From NCBI GenBank assembly GCA_046349875.1, contig JAXMBN010000012.1, forward strand, positions 62,001-126,000: a stretch of DNA of 64,000 nt, read 5' to 3'. Numbering within the stretch: position 1 is the first letter of the stretch; each line of letters starts with the position of its first letter. This DNA is from JAXMBN01 sp046349875 (GTDB taxonomy: Bacteria; Planctomycetota; Planctomycetia; Pirellulales; Pirellulaceae). Both the position numbers and the translations under genes were made by a program. Below the pieces are notes generated by a model. The model was not told where the DNA came from. It ran no database searches and worked only from the letters and a program-made list of their open reading frames with translations. This document shows, piece after piece, positions 9,985-19,956 of the stretch.

Positions 9985-10014
9985 GTGCGATCCAGTTGGA
10001 TGGCAGCGAGTGGG

Positions 10015-11610
10015 TTACGAGGGGAGGAGTTGGTGGGAAGGTGTCAAGAGATCTGGGGAAACATGAGCGCCGAATTGATCGCGATAGAAGTCCCACGTGA
10101 TGCCCTTGCAAAGGGCATCGAAATTCCAGAACAAATCGCTGGCAGGTCGGTCTAGTGAGAACACACCGGGCTGATCCGCTTCTTTGGCTCGCGCAATTCG
10201 ATTCGCGTCCGAAGGATGCGTCGAATACCAAGGAACATCCGGGTTTTGAAGGATCCGGGCGATCTCTTGCTCGAGTTCGTACGAGAGGTTGCTGCGGCAA
10301 TATTGCAAGATAGGAATCATGTCATCTGCTAAATGTCCGTTCTTGAAATAATGGTACATCAATTCCAACGCCTGAGATTGCGCGACATTAACTCGCAAAA
10401 GCTCGCTACAAGTGGATTCAAAGGTCTTGGAACCAACCAATCCATATTCGTATCGATCGGCGTCGTACTCCCTTTGTCGAGTCAAACCGAAACTCAGTGC
10501 ATAACTTAGCATCATGAAGCACCAGAGGATGGCGCGTGACGCAAGTACGCCAACCTTTCCCAATTGCAAAATCAATCCGATGCGATAGTCCGAGTCCTCG
10601 ATCCAATCATCCAACATTCTGTCGAGGGAATCGCGTTCGTATACCACTCTTGTGAACCAGATACTGATCTTCATTACCAGTACATTTGCCCCCATTCCGA
10701 TCCTCTGGGAGAAGTGACCAAACTCGTGTGCAAGTACCCCGGCAAGTTGCCGAGCCGAAAATGTTGCCGCTAGAGGCACGCCGATGACCAAAACAAATTG
10801 ACCCGTCACGATGCCATATAAACCTTTTTCGGCATAGGCTGCAGCACTCGATTGATAGTCAACGTCCACTCGAACGGGTTTCGGTGCCCCAGTGCTGTCG
10901 CAGATTTGATCGATCAATGCAAAAAGGACTGGTTGGCCCTGGCGCGTCAAGGATCGGCGACGCGGTTCAAACTTCAAACGGGAAAAGAGTGGCTTGATCA
11001 TAAAGAGAACCATAATGGTTCCAGCGACCACAGGAGCAATGATCGCGGCGTAGACGAAGATCGCGGCCCGACCGACGCGAACACTAGACATCATCGGACC
11101 GGCGATCGATGTCGCATAGTACCCAACGCCAAAGGCAAGGGTTGCAACAAGTGCTACATAAAGCATGGGCAAAAGAACCATGACACAGGTAACCATCATG
11201 AGATGGACACGGTACATCAAAGACACACCCCGCTTCGGAATCTTGCCTCGGATAACGCGTTCCATGTCCGTAGGCGACAGTTTATTTGCCATCACCTTTT
11301 TGGCATGGATCGAGGCCTCCGCGATTCCATCGGCCAGAGCATCTGCAAAGAGATCGGAGGTAGCGATTGCCTGAGCAATCACGGTGGCCGGCTGAGCGAC
11401 CTTTCCTTTATTCTGCTGCGATTGTGCCGGGACTACGACCGCCTTTACCAGTTGCGGTTCATTTCCTTCGGAGCCTGCCTTTTGCAATGGAATCTTGTTC
11501 TTGGTCCCACAGTGTTTACATGCGCCAATCTTTCCGGCTGCAGCTATCGGTGCCTGCAATTTTTGATGACACTTGGAACAAGGGAAATGAATCGCGGTGG
11601 GTGTCGACAT
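10015..11610 (-). CDS. Membrane M48 family metallopeptidase with N-terminal zinc ribbon
   Basis: 531 residues. An N-terminal zinc ribbon (CSKCH and CKHCG) is followed by ~100 residues of linker, then two transmembrane segments (about 160-215) and an M48 (HtpX/Ste24-like) catalytic domain with HEFGH (H295, E296, H299) and the third ligand E381 in REYDADR, plus further hydrophobic stretches. A HPSDANRIA motif near the C-terminus is typical of the family. AGGAGG lies 7 nt before ATG 11610, which fixes the start. M48 membrane proteases take part in quality control of membrane proteins; the zinc ribbon probably mediates binding in the cytoplasm. It converges with the amidohydrolase (30 bp between stops). 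Confidence 0.9.
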   Translation of the reverse strand: MSTPTAIHFPCSKCHQKLQAPIAAAGKIGACKHCGTKNKIPLQKAGSEGNEPQLVKAVVVPAQSQQNKGKVAQPATVIAQAIATSDLFADALADGIAEASIHAKKVMANKLSPTDMERVIRGKIPKRGVSLMYRVHLMMVTCVMVLLPMLYVALVATLAFGVGYYATSIAGPMMSSVRVGRAAIFVYAAIIAPVVAGTIMVLFMIKPLFSRLKFEPRRRSLTRQGQPVLFALIDQICDSTGAPKPVRVDVDYQSSAAAYAEKGLYGIVTGQFVLVIGVPLAATFSARQLAGVLAHEFGHFSQRIGMGANVLVMKISIWFTRVVYERDSLDRMLDDWIEDSDYRIGLILQLGKVGVLASRAILWCFMMLSYALSFGLTRQREYDADRYEYGLVGSKTFESTCSELLRVNVAQSQALELMYHYFKNGHLADDMIPILQYCRSNLSYELEQEIARILQNPDVPWYSTHPSDANRIARAKEADQPGVFSLDRPASDLFWNFDALCKGITWDFYRDQFGAHVSPDLLTPSHQLLPS

Positions 11611-11776
11611 TATGGGTCCTCCTGAGGACCTCTTAATGTATTCACCCTCCAATTCAACTACAACCTTTGAGCGACACCGTTTTGGCGGCGTTTTTGGCGA
11701 ACGTCAGCAGAACCATCGTCGCTAACAGCTCTCCGCATACATCGTGTCGACATTCGTCATAAACATGTTGGCGATG

Positions 11777-12934
11777 CTATTGCATCAGCCAATCTTCCCG
11801 AAACTTGGCGTGCTTCATGCTCTTACCGCCGTCGACAAAATAGCTATAGACCGCATGGATCTCACCCGACTTCGATTGAATGATGGCGGGGTAATGGTAG
11901 GACCCAGACTCTGCATTCTCCAGGTGCTTCGTATACTGCCACGTTTTCCCTTCGTCTGTGGAATACGAAACGGCTAAGCGATTGCGTCCTTGCTTGGCGT
12001 CATTGTAGATCAAGACCCAATGCCCATTGGCTAAAACCACTCCATCCAATCCCGACCCAGGATTGAGCAAGGTGCTTGAAGTCACATCACCCCAATGCAG
12101 CCCGCCATCTTTCGATTCACATACCCGCACGAAATCGGTCAAGCCATTCTCTCGCATGTACGCAACCAATGTTCCATCTTTTCGCTCCAGGACAGCTGGC
12201 TGGATATTGCCAAATCCGATGAGCGGTTGGCTTGCATACCATGTTTCCCCTTCATTGTCACTGATCGCCATGATCGAGATCGAGTAGGTATCGCTATAAA
12301 GCGGCAACAAGATCCGTCCCGATCGCAATCGCGTGGGTTTACAACGTGGCTGCCAACCCAATCGCTGATAGAGTTTATCTTTGAGCTTATCTCGAATCGC
12401 ATCGATGGCCTTTTGTTTTTCGGGCGGAATCGTGATCGCTCCCGACTTGATGAGCGCATCGAGCTTTGATTCCACATCTTGGGAAAAATCATCGGGCTTG
12501 AGGAGAACAATACCTTCTTTTTCCCACCGTGGTGCTCCTGCTTCTTGGTAATGGGAAGCGACTTGATACCGCGTCAGTGCACTCTCCCAAGAGTTGGCGA
12601 TAATCAGAGGCCAAAACAACCACAATCGTTGTTTGGTATCGATCCACATACAGGTGTTGCAGTCGGGAAAGGCCGGTGTGTCGGCCATCAGAAACTCTTT
12701 CGACCATGTTCGATCGCCTGCTTTTTGTCGCGCACCAAGTACCACCACATCATCGGCTTTCCGTTCACCGGATCCGCGATACCAAGATACTAAAAGGTCA
12801 CCATTCGGGCACTCGACGATGCCAGGTGCATGATTGTGCTGAGAATTAAGAGGAAAAATCAGTTCGGATTGGACTCCCTCTGTATCGCTCCAGGTACAAC
12901 AAGCCAAAAGAAGAGAGAGGAAGATCGAGTTCAT
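11777..12934 (-). CDS. Sialidase-like (BNR repeat) exported protein
   Basis: 385 residues. The N-terminus MNSIFLSLLLACCTW is a signal sequence; the LLAC motif makes a lipoprotein possible. The domain is a six-bladed propeller of the exo-sialidase/BNR type: GIVECPNGDLLVSWYRGSGE near the start, then Asp-box-like motifs (SDNEGETWYA, STDEGKTWQY). Planctomycete proteins of this type sit among sulfatases and glycoside hydrolases and are thought to act on acidic sugars. Sialic acid specificity is not shown by the sequence: the arginine triad could not be assigned by eye. ATG 12934 is chosen because the signal peptide starts there. It is divergent from the S9 peptidase gene. Confidence 0.8.
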   Translation of the reverse strand: MNSIFLSLLLACCTWSDTEGVQSELIFPLNSQHNHAPGIVECPNGDLLVSWYRGSGERKADDVVVLGARQKAGDRTWSKEFLMADTPAFPDCNTCMWIDTKQRLWLFWPLIIANSWESALTRYQVASHYQEAGAPRWEKEGIVLLKPDDFSQDVESKLDALIKSGAITIPPEKQKAIDAIRDKLKDKLYQRLGWQPRCKPTRLRSGRILLPLYSDTYSISIMAISDNEGETWYASQPLIGFGNIQPAVLERKDGTLVAYMRENGLTDFVRVCESKDGGLHWGDVTSSTLLNPGSGLDGVVLANGHWVLIYNDAKQGRNRLAVSYSTDEGKTWQYTKHLENAESGSYHYPAIIQSKSGEIHAVYSYFVDGGKSMKHAKFREDWLMQ

Positions 12935-13072
12935 GGAGGGTACCTTTTGTCGTATACTCGGAGGCGATAGATTTCGAGTTATGATTGTAATGCTTGCAAC
13001 TGCCGCATTCATCCTCACCTCATTTTTTTGACGTCACCGTTGGACACCAAGTCCTCGATGAGGAAAATTCCC

Positions 13073-15481
13073 ATGCGAATTCGCGTTTGGTTCCTATTTC
13101 TTTTCTGTTTATTGAATTGGATTTCCATGGATTCCCTTCAGGCCCAAACAGGGTATCGTCTCCCGCCCAAGGAAGTGGTCGACATCATCGATGCCAAACC
13201 CGAACCTTCTGTTTCCTTCAGCCCCGATGGAAAGTGGATGCTGTTCCTTCAGAACGATGCCATGCCTTCGATTGAGGATCTTGGACGCAAGATGCATCGA
13301 CTCGCTGGAATGCGCATCGATCCACAAGCCGATGGCCCCTTTCAAACCGACTATGTGCGAGGACTGACACTTCGATCTCTCGACCGTTCCATGGATGTTC
13401 AAATTCCAACGCCCAATCCCTGCAAGATCAGTGGAGTCAGTTGGTCGCATCGCTCGCAAGCGTTCGTCTTCACCTTGGTTCGTGAAGAGGGAACCGAATT
13501 GTGGAGCGTCCATGTGCAAGATCCTCAACATCCCCAGAAGATTCTATCGAGGCTCTCAACCGTGCTCGATGGCTTCGACTGGATGCCCGATGGTGAGAGT
13601 CTCCTTTGTTGCGTGGTTCCTCCCAATCGTCCCGAGGAACCGAAGGCACCAACGGCACCGTTTGGTCCATCGATCCAAGAGTCCCTTGGAAATCAATCTC
13701 CTACCCGGACGTATCAAGACCTGCTGAGCAATGCTTACGACGAGCAATTGTTTGAATACTACACGACGACGCAATTGGTCCATGTCACGCTGAAAGGTAT
13801 CCAACAAACCATTGGAAAGCCTGCCATGATCGATCGGGCCACACCTTCACCCGATGGCAAATTCTTGCTGATGGAAATTCTTCAGCGACCATTTTCCTAT
13901 ACGTTAACCGCTGCCTCGTTTCCTAAAAAAATTGCGGTATGGGATCTAAAAGGAAATGCATTGCGCGTGATCGCAGATGTACCGGTCGAAGAGAACATCC
14001 CCATCGAAGGCGTTCGATTGGGTCCAAGAAATGTGCAGTGGCGCGTTGGCGCACCCTCGGAACTCGTATGGACCGAAGCACTCGATGGCGGCGATCCTCG
14101 CAATAAAGTTCCGCATCGTGAAAAGCTCATGACACTGGCGAGCCCATATCAGAAAGAGGCTCAAGAGCTCCGCAAGATCCAACACCGCTACGGAGGCATC
14201 GCCTTCTTCCAAGATGCCGATGCATTCATGGTCACCGAAAGTGATCGGGATCGTCGCTGGACAACGAGCACGGTGTATTCCTGGAAGGATCCGCAAAAGC
14301 CAGGACGTGTTTTCATCGATCGCAGTGTTCGCGACCGCTATGGTGATCCTGGCAGGTTGGTCACCGTGCCCGACGCCACGGGATTTCCGGTCGCTCTGCA
14401 AAATGGAGATTGGCTATACCTTGTGGGACAGGGCGCATCGCCGCAAGGAAACCTTCCTTTCTTGGATCGACGATCCTGGTCCAACTTCAATACCGAACGT
14501 CTTTGGCGATGCGAGCAAGGTTGGGTTGAATCGATTGCCAAGGTCCTTATTTCACCTCAAGGCGATCTGAGCTATATCACTCGCAAAGAGTCCTCATCGA
14601 TTGTCCCCAACTACCATCTCAAACGAACAGATGGAAAAGGCGACGTGATGCTCACTCAGTTCGAAGATCCTACTCCTCAAATCCGAGGGATCAAGAAGCA
14701 ACTGGTCAAATACACGCGAGCCGACGGTGTTCCTCTTTCGGCCACGCTCTACTTGCCGGCCAACTATCAAGTAGGGCAACGCTTACCACTGTTGGTATGG
14801 GCCTATCCCTTGGAATTCAACGACGCGGATACGGCGGGACAAGTCTCGGCCACACCAAATCGCTTTACACGCATGACCAGCATCTCGCACCTCTCACTGC
14901 TCACCCAGGGGTACGCGATCATGGATGATGCCACGATGCCCATCGTAGGTGATCCCGAGACGATGAACGATACGTTCATCGAGCAAATCGTGGCGTCGGC
15001 CAAAGCAGCCATCGACCAAGCAGTGGAACTCGGTGTCGCCGATCGCGATCGCGTTGCGATTGGAGGCCATAGCTACGGGGCTTTCATGACAGCCAACCTC
15101 ATGGCGCATTGCGACTTATTTCAGGCAGGGGTCGCGCGTAGCGGCGCCTATAACCGTACCCTCACTCCTTTTGGCTTTCAATCGGAACGTCGCCCCTTAT
15201 GGGAAGCCAAAGACATCTACATTGGTATTTCACCATTCATGCACGCAGAAAAGATTAAGAAACCGTTGCTCTTGATCCATGGTGAAAACGACAACAATCC
15301 AGGAACGTTTCCCATTCAATCCCAACGCATGTACCAAGCCATCAAAGGCAACGGCGGACATGTTCGACTCGTCATGCTACCACTGGAAAGCCACGGATAC
15401 CGAGCTCGCGAGTCCGTTCTTCATACGCATGCTGAGACGATCGAATGGCTCAATCGATATGTACGTGATCGAGCCCCTTGA
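13073..15481 (+). CDS. Exported S9 family peptidase, glutamyl-endopeptidase-like
   Basis: 802 residues. A signal peptide (residues 1-25, ending LQAQ) precedes a beta-propeller (about 40-560) and an alpha/beta-hydrolase catalytic domain. Catalytic residues are S667 in GGHSYGAFMT, D740 in HGENDNNPG and H774 in ESHGYRARES. The stretches RSGAYNRTLTPFGFQ and SPFMHAEKIKKP are hallmarks of the branch that includes plant chloroplast glutamyl endopeptidase, so cleavage after Glu is plausible. ATG 13073 has GAGGA 8 nt upstream; an ATG at 13058 overlaps that site. The gene converges with the HlyD gene (11 bp between stops). Confidence 0.9.
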   Translation: MRIRVWFLFLFCLLNWISMDSLQAQTGYRLPPKEVVDIIDAKPEPSVSFSPDGKWMLFLQNDAMPSIEDLGRKMHRLAGMRIDPQADGPFQTDYVRGLTLRSLDRSMDVQIPTPNPCKISGVSWSHRSQAFVFTLVREEGTELWSVHVQDPQHPQKILSRLSTVLDGFDWMPDGESLLCCVVPPNRPEEPKAPTAPFGPSIQESLGNQSPTRTYQDLLSNAYDEQLFEYYTTTQLVHVTLKGIQQTIGKPAMIDRATPSPDGKFLLMEILQRPFSYTLTAASFPKKIAVWDLKGNALRVIADVPVEENIPIEGVRLGPRNVQWRVGAPSELVWTEALDGGDPRNKVPHREKLMTLASPYQKEAQELRKIQHRYGGIAFFQDADAFMVTESDRDRRWTTSTVYSWKDPQKPGRVFIDRSVRDRYGDPGRLVTVPDATGFPVALQNGDWLYLVGQGASPQGNLPFLDRRSWSNFNTERLWRCEQGWVESIAKVLISPQGDLSYITRKESSSIVPNYHLKRTDGKGDVMLTQFEDPTPQIRGIKKQLVKYTRADGVPLSATLYLPANYQVGQRLPLLVWAYPLEFNDADTAGQVSATPNRFTRMTSISHLSLLTQGYAIMDDATMPIVGDPETMNDTFIEQIVASAKAAIDQAVELGVADRDRVAIGGHSYGAFMTANLMAHCDLFQAGVARSGAYNRTLTPFGFQSERRPLWEAKDIYIGISPFMHAEKIKKPLLLIHGENDNNPGTFPIQSQRMYQAIKGNGGHVRLVMLPLESHGYRARESVLHTHAETIEWLNRYVRDRAP

Positions 15482-15499
15482 GCTAGGAACCATCAAGGG
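15475..15499. terminator. Inverted repeat across two convergent stop codons
   Basis: CCCTTGA (15475-15481) and TCAAGGG (15493-15499) form a perfect 7-bp stem with an 11-nt loop. The stop codon of the S9 peptidase (TGA 15479-15481) and that of the HlyD gene (15495-15493 on minus) are both in the stem. There is no T-run, so a bidirectional terminator is only a possibility. Confidence 0.3.
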
Positions 15500-16695
15500 T
15501 GAAGAATACGAACCGTCAAACCTTCTCGTAGCTTGTCGCTTGGATAAGCTACGAGTCGGTCGCCCTCTTTGCCACCCTCGAGGATTTCTGTCTCCAATCC
15601 GTTCGTGTGTCCAATTTTGAACGATTGCATCGTGGCTTGATTGCCGCGTAACACGAAAGCTGCCCAGCCATCTTCATGCCGAAAAAAGGCACCCGCGGGA
15701 GCTTTGAGAACCTTGGGCGAACTCCACACCACAGCAGCAGCTTCGACGCGATACCCATCGCCCAGTCTCTTTCGCTTTTCAATCGGATCGACGAACTCGG
15801 CGATGACATTGACACGTTGCTCTTCTATTCCCAGTGCAGAAACTTTCATGAAGCCCTGTGGCTCAACCATACGGACTCTGCCAATCAACCGTTCCGTTCC
15901 TCCCCAATGGTCGATGTACATCCGGCTTCCTGGCTGGATTCTAACCGCATCACTTGAGAGAAAATCAACCTCCAACTCCATGTCGCTTCGATCGCCCAAT
16001 TCGAGCAATGGCGAGCCAGCCGCAATGCGACCCTCGCTTTCTCGATACACTTTGAGCACCTCTCCATCGATCGGAGATCGAATAGTAAAGGGGGTGTCTT
16101 TGGCGGTGCCTTGCCCATTCACTTGAATCAACGCTGCTTTCGCTTGTTCATGTTCAAACTCTGCAATGCGGATGGCAAAACGTGCAGCTTGTTCCTCATC
16201 CTCTGCCACTTGAAGCGCCAACGAAACCTCTTCATGAGCTTCCATAGCGATCGCTTTTTCCTGGCGGAGCTTTTCGGAACGTGCAAACTGTGCCTTTGCG
16301 AATTCCAGATTGGCCTGCGTTCGCTTCCACTGTGACTGTGCATGCAACTCACGCAGTTCAGCGGCTTGTGCCCTGGCTTCCAATTCCGTCTTGGCCCGTG
16401 CATCCAATAGAGATGGATCGGAAGGGGCCATGGTTGCAAGTACGGTTTCGCCAGCAGACACCCGATCGCCTGCTCGCCAAGCAATCCGCATCAACTCACC
16501 ATCGATGGGCGTGGAAACGACATACCGTTCGCGCACTCGCGTTTTTCCATCCTCGCGGATCGTAACCTCCATCGGACCTTGAGTGATGGTTACGACTTCG
16601 ACATCGATGGGGCTGGGCCAATAACTATAGATTCCAAGACCCACAAGGAGCGCAACAGCAACTACGTAGGGATAGTATTTCGAGATGCTCTTCAT
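15493..16695 (-). CDS. HlyD-family periplasmic adaptor of ABC exporter
   Basis: 400 residues. One N-terminal transmembrane helix (about 7-25), then a lipoyl half-motif, a long alpha-helical hairpin rich in Ala/Glu/Gln (about 85-180), the second lipoyl half (FTIRSPIDGEVLKVY) and a beta-barrel region. It is the third gene of a minus-strand operon after an ABC ATPase and an FtsX-type permease, with only 4 nt between the permease stop and ATG 16695. Gene order is as in DevBCA/MacAB-like tripartite exporters, where the adaptor bridges the permease to an outer-membrane channel. No TolC gene is in this operon; the long TolC-like genes elsewhere in the window could serve. Substrate unknown. Confidence 0.88.
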   Translation of the reverse strand: MKSISKYYPYVVAVALLVGLGIYSYWPSPIDVEVVTITQGPMEVTIREDGKTRVRERYVVSTPIDGELMRIAWRAGDRVSAGETVLATMAPSDPSLLDARAKTELEARAQAAELRELHAQSQWKRTQANLEFAKAQFARSEKLRQEKAIAMEAHEEVSLALQVAEDEEQAARFAIRIAEFEHEQAKAALIQVNGQGTAKDTPFTIRSPIDGEVLKVYRESEGRIAAGSPLLELGDRSDMELEVDFLSSDAVRIQPGSRMYIDHWGGTERLIGRVRMVEPQGFMKVSALGIEEQRVNVIAEFVDPIEKRKRLGDGYRVEAAAVVWSSPKVLKAPAGAFFRHEDGWAAFVLRGNQATMQSFKIGHTNGLETEILEGGKEGDRLVAYPSDKLREGLTVRILHP

Positions 16696-16699
16696 GATA

Positions 16700-19066
16700 T
16701 CAATCCCGCGACTTGAGAACCCCAATCAGATCCAACTTATCCAACATGGCTCGCACGATCCAAGCCGATGCCAGCGCTGCCACCAGTGTCGAGCATGCCG
16801 CATACCCATAGGTCTGTCTTCGAATAATCAACGGTATGCGAAACAACTCCGTGTCGTAAGAATACCGAATCACAAAGGCCGACAAGACATACCCCATAAA
16901 CAATCCTAATGGTATTGCGAAGGCCAGTATCACAATCAACTCGCCAAAGAGAATGGTTGCGACCTCATTGCGTGAAAACCCAATCACACGTAGCGTTGCT
17001 AAATCGCGACTCCTTTCCGATAAGGATATGCGAATGCTGTTGAACACGACACCGATCGTAATAATGGCAGCAAAGATTGCGACGAAGGACCGCATTTGAA
17101 GCAAGTTCTTTGCTACGGTATCGCGAAAGCTGCGAATCGCCGCCCCTTTCATGGTGACGCTTGCAACTCTGGGAGCCTCTTTCAGCGCGCGAAATAGAGG
17201 ATCGGTCAATTCCTTGTCAGCCGAAAGGTAGGCTCCCGAGATAACATCGCCTTCTTTCAATAAGCGATTAAGATGGAGCCGATCGATGTATGCGGCTGTA
17301 CCAGCAAAATCTGCAATGAGGCCTGTGACAGGAACATCCAAAATCGGACGTTCCCCCTCCATCACCTCCACCGTCACCGAATCTCCGACACCCACTTCGA
17401 GGATTTCGCCCAATTTCTTAGAAAGAACGATCCCGTAGCTAGGTATTGGGATGCTTTGCTGATCGATGTCGATCAATCGATGAAGGTGTGGATTTGCATC
17501 GAGACCGGTCACTCCCACCTTTCTCATTCGCGTTCCTTTTCGAATGCGAGCAGCGACGCCGCGGAATCCTTCGCAATGGGTTACCCCAGGTAGATGCCTT
17601 ACATCCATCAACGCTTGGGATTCTCGACTCTCTTCGAACAAGATCGTGACATCTTCCCGCATGGCAACGGTGTATTGCGAGTCGATAGCATACTCCATCG
17701 CATCCACCATAAAAGTTCCCAAAATCATGACCGCCACCGCCGTACCGATCCCAATTCCCGTCAAGATCGTACGATGGGGATTGCGTTCTAAATTGCGAAG
17801 GATCATCACCAGTGGCAGCGACAACCATTGATGCATGCCCATGCTTTCCAAGAGGGAACGACGAAAGCGAGCTGGGGGCTCTGGGCGCATCGCTTCTGCA
17901 GGAGGCAACGAAAAGGTCCGACCAACACTCGCCCAAGCACCGATCATGGCCGCAGCGACCGATGTGGCCAATGCTTCCAACACCACTTGCCATTGGGGAT
18001 AGAATCGAAAGATTGGAAAATGAAAAAACTCGACATAAAGTCGCGTCATCTGTTTTCCAAACCAAAACCCAGCAAACGTTCCGGGTAGAAATCCCAGGAT
18101 CACAAACAATAGTACCAACTTACTGAAGTGCCAACCAATCTCCCAACGCGTGTAACCAAACGCTTTGAGCGCTGCAATTTGCTCGCGCTGCAAAAGCATC
18201 CACCTCGATATCACCATATTGAGCAAAAAAGCAGAGATGCTCAAGAAGATCCCGGGAACGACGACTGCCATGCCTCGTAGTTCCTTCAGTTCGTTATCGA
18301 TAAAACGATGGGAACTTTGATCGGATCGCCCGATGCTCCCAACACAACCGTAGGGGCCCAAGATCTGATCAAAACTCTGCAAGATCGGTTCGACTTTGGC
18401 TTGCGGAGCAACTTTGGCGACGACATTATTCAACGCTTCTTTCAAGTCGAAGGCTGCAGCCAATGCTTGCTCATCCATCCACAAGACCGCATAGCGTCGA
18501 TCATCGGGCAGGAGATCCCCTTCACGTATTTGAAACACATACTCGGGTGTCAACGCGATTCCAACGATCCTTAATGTCCTCAAGTGACCATTGATCACGG
18601 CCTGCAACTCATCCCCTGGATGCAGTCCATGCACTTTGGCAAATCCCTCGGAAATAAGTATCTCATCCGATCGATACGGTTCGATCATCCGCCCCATACG
18701 CAAATGAATCTTGTTGAGCTTTGGTTGCTCGCCCGCTGGCAAGGAAACGATTTTTGCGTTGGCTGGTTCTACAAGATCTGGCAAGTTCAGCTTTACGGGA
18801 ACCACCACACGAGCTTCCACTTCTTGCACGCCGGGAACCGCTTCCAATTGGCTGAGAATCGAACGTGGGGCCCGTTTGAGCGAAGCAAACACATCCGCAA
18901 ATCGATGGGATGTGTAATACGCTTCAAGTGTCCCATGCAGCGAGCCCATGGTACAACGAGCCATTACATAGGTCGCGGTTCCTGCGGCAATGACCAGCAT
19001 GATGGCAAGTGCTTGTCCTCGCATTTGCCATAGCTCGCGTACCAACTTGCGATTGAGCGGATCCAT
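16700..19066 (-). CDS. ABC transporter permease with two FtsX domains
   Basis: 788 residues. An N-terminal helix (about 18-36) is followed by a large extracytoplasmic domain with a MacB-like fold, a first three-helix FtsX domain (about 262-395), a second helix and periplasmic domain (about 430-650), and a second FtsX domain near the C-terminus (about 660-785) with the motif SERSRDLATLRVIGFS. This double arrangement is that of the large LolE/SalY-type permeases that work with a separate LolD/MacB-type ATPase. ATG 19066 follows the ATPase stop by 4 nt. Such transporters pull lipids, lipoproteins, peptides or antibiotics from the outer leaflet. Confidence 0.9.
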   Translation of the reverse strand: MDPLNRKLVRELWQMRGQALAIMLVIAAGTATYVMARCTMGSLHGTLEAYYTSHRFADVFASLKRAPRSILSQLEAVPGVQEVEARVVVPVKLNLPDLVEPANAKIVSLPAGEQPKLNKIHLRMGRMIEPYRSDEILISEGFAKVHGLHPGDELQAVINGHLRTLRIVGIALTPEYVFQIREGDLLPDDRRYAVLWMDEQALAAAFDLKEALNNVVAKVAPQAKVEPILQSFDQILGPYGCVGSIGRSDQSSHRFIDNELKELRGMAVVVPGIFLSISAFLLNMVISRWMLLQREQIAALKAFGYTRWEIGWHFSKLVLLFVILGFLPGTFAGFWFGKQMTRLYVEFFHFPIFRFYPQWQVVLEALATSVAAAMIGAWASVGRTFSLPPAEAMRPEPPARFRRSLLESMGMHQWLSLPLVMILRNLERNPHRTILTGIGIGTAVAVMILGTFMVDAMEYAIDSQYTVAMREDVTILFEESRESQALMDVRHLPGVTHCEGFRGVAARIRKGTRMRKVGVTGLDANPHLHRLIDIDQQSIPIPSYGIVLSKKLGEILEVGVGDSVTVEVMEGERPILDVPVTGLIADFAGTAAYIDRLHLNRLLKEGDVISGAYLSADKELTDPLFRALKEAPRVASVTMKGAAIRSFRDTVAKNLLQMRSFVAIFAAIITIGVVFNSIRISLSERSRDLATLRVIGFSRNEVATILFGELIVILAFAIPLGLFMGYVLSAFVIRYSYDTELFRIPLIIRRQTYGYAACSTLVAALASAWIVRAMLDKLDLIGVLKSRD

Positions 19067-19070
19067 GCCA

Positions 19071-19892
19071 TCACCATGCCAAGTCTTGCGGACGCAAACG
19101 TACGGTGTTGACGCGAATACCTGCGATCAACCCATCTTTGAGCGATATGACGCGATCCGCCATGTCCGCAATGACCGCATTGTGCGTGATCACGACGGTC
19201 GTCGTCCCTAATTCTTTGTGGATATGCTCGATCGCCTCCAAGACTCGCACGCCCGTTTTTACATCGAGAGCTCCGGTGGGTTCATCACACAAGAGAACGT
19301 CGGGGCCTTTGGCGATAGCGCGAGCAATGGCAACGCGCTGTTGCTCACCACCCGATAATTGCGCCGGAAAATGATCCATTCGCCCTTCGAGTCCAACGAG
19401 TTCAAGCGCCCTCTCGGGAACCATGGGATGCTCAGCGATGCGGGTGATGAGTTCGACATTTTCGCGAGCGGTAAGACTGGGAATCAAATTGTAAAACTGA
19501 AATACAAACCCCACATGCTCTCGTCGATAACGCGTCAAATCTTCATCGGTAGCATGCGAGAGATCATGGTCGCGATAGTAAACGGTACCACTCGACGGAG
19601 TATCGAGACCGCCCAAGATATTGAGCAGCGTCGACTTTCCACTGCCCGAAGGCCCTAGCAACACCACAAACTCGCCAGCATAAAGATCGAGATCGATTCC
19701 GCGCAGAGCAAGTACTTCCACGTCGCCCAATCGATAGGTTCGCGTCACTTTCTCTGCGTGAAAAACGACCTCTCCTCGTTGCATGATCGAATTGGGCGTC
19801 ATCGAATTGGGCGTCATCGAATTGGGCGTCATCGAATTGGGCGTCATCGAATTGGGCGTCATCGAATTGGGCGTCATCGAATTGGGCGTCAT
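19071..19892 (-). CDS. ABC transporter ATP-binding protein (LolD/MacB type)
   Basis: As written the frame gives 273 residues, but the first 35 are seven copies of MTPNS encoded by a 15-bp tandem repeat. The conserved domain starts after MQRGEVVFHAEKV (ATG at 19784). Walker A GPSGSGKST, signature LSGGEQQRV, Walker B VLLCDEPTGALD and the switch His in VITHN are all intact. It powers the permease encoded 4 nt downstream. The true start is uncertain: eight in-frame ATGs are available, and the only ribosome-site-like sequence (GGAAGG, 19912-19907) lies 14 nt before the first. The domain call is certain; the N-terminal length is not. Confidence 0.9.
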   Translation of the reverse strand: MTPNSMTPNSMTPNSMTPNSMTPNSMTPNSMTPNSIMQRGEVVFHAEKVTRTYRLGDVEVLALRGIDLDLYAGEFVVLLGPSGSGKSTLLNILGGLDTPSSGTVYYRDHDLSHATDEDLTRYRREHVGFVFQFYNLIPSLTARENVELITRIAEHPMVPERALELVGLEGRMDHFPAQLSGGEQQRVAIARAIAKGPDVLLCDEPTGALDVKTGVRVLEAIEHIHKELGTTTVVITHNAVIADMADRVISLKDGLIAGIRVNTVRLRPQDLAW

Positions 19893-19897
19893 CGAAT
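19786..19897. repeat. 15-bp minisatellite carrying start codons
   Basis: Seven identical 15-bp units (ATCGAATTGGGCGTC on plus) from 19786 to 19890, plus a partial unit ATCGAAT to 19897. On the minus strand each unit reads ATGACGCCCAATTCG and encodes MTPNS, in frame with the ABC ATPase. The units are identical, suggesting recent expansion. There are no spacers, so it is not a CRISPR array. Confidence 0.97.
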
Positions 19898-19956
19898 GAG
19901 ATGGTGCCTTCCAGCTAATAGGATCGAATGGGAACTCTGCTTTCGCCCCGCGATCT

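Noticed and set aside
19786..19897. Possible CRISPR array
   Set aside because: Units are contiguous 15-mers without spacers and no cas gene is near.
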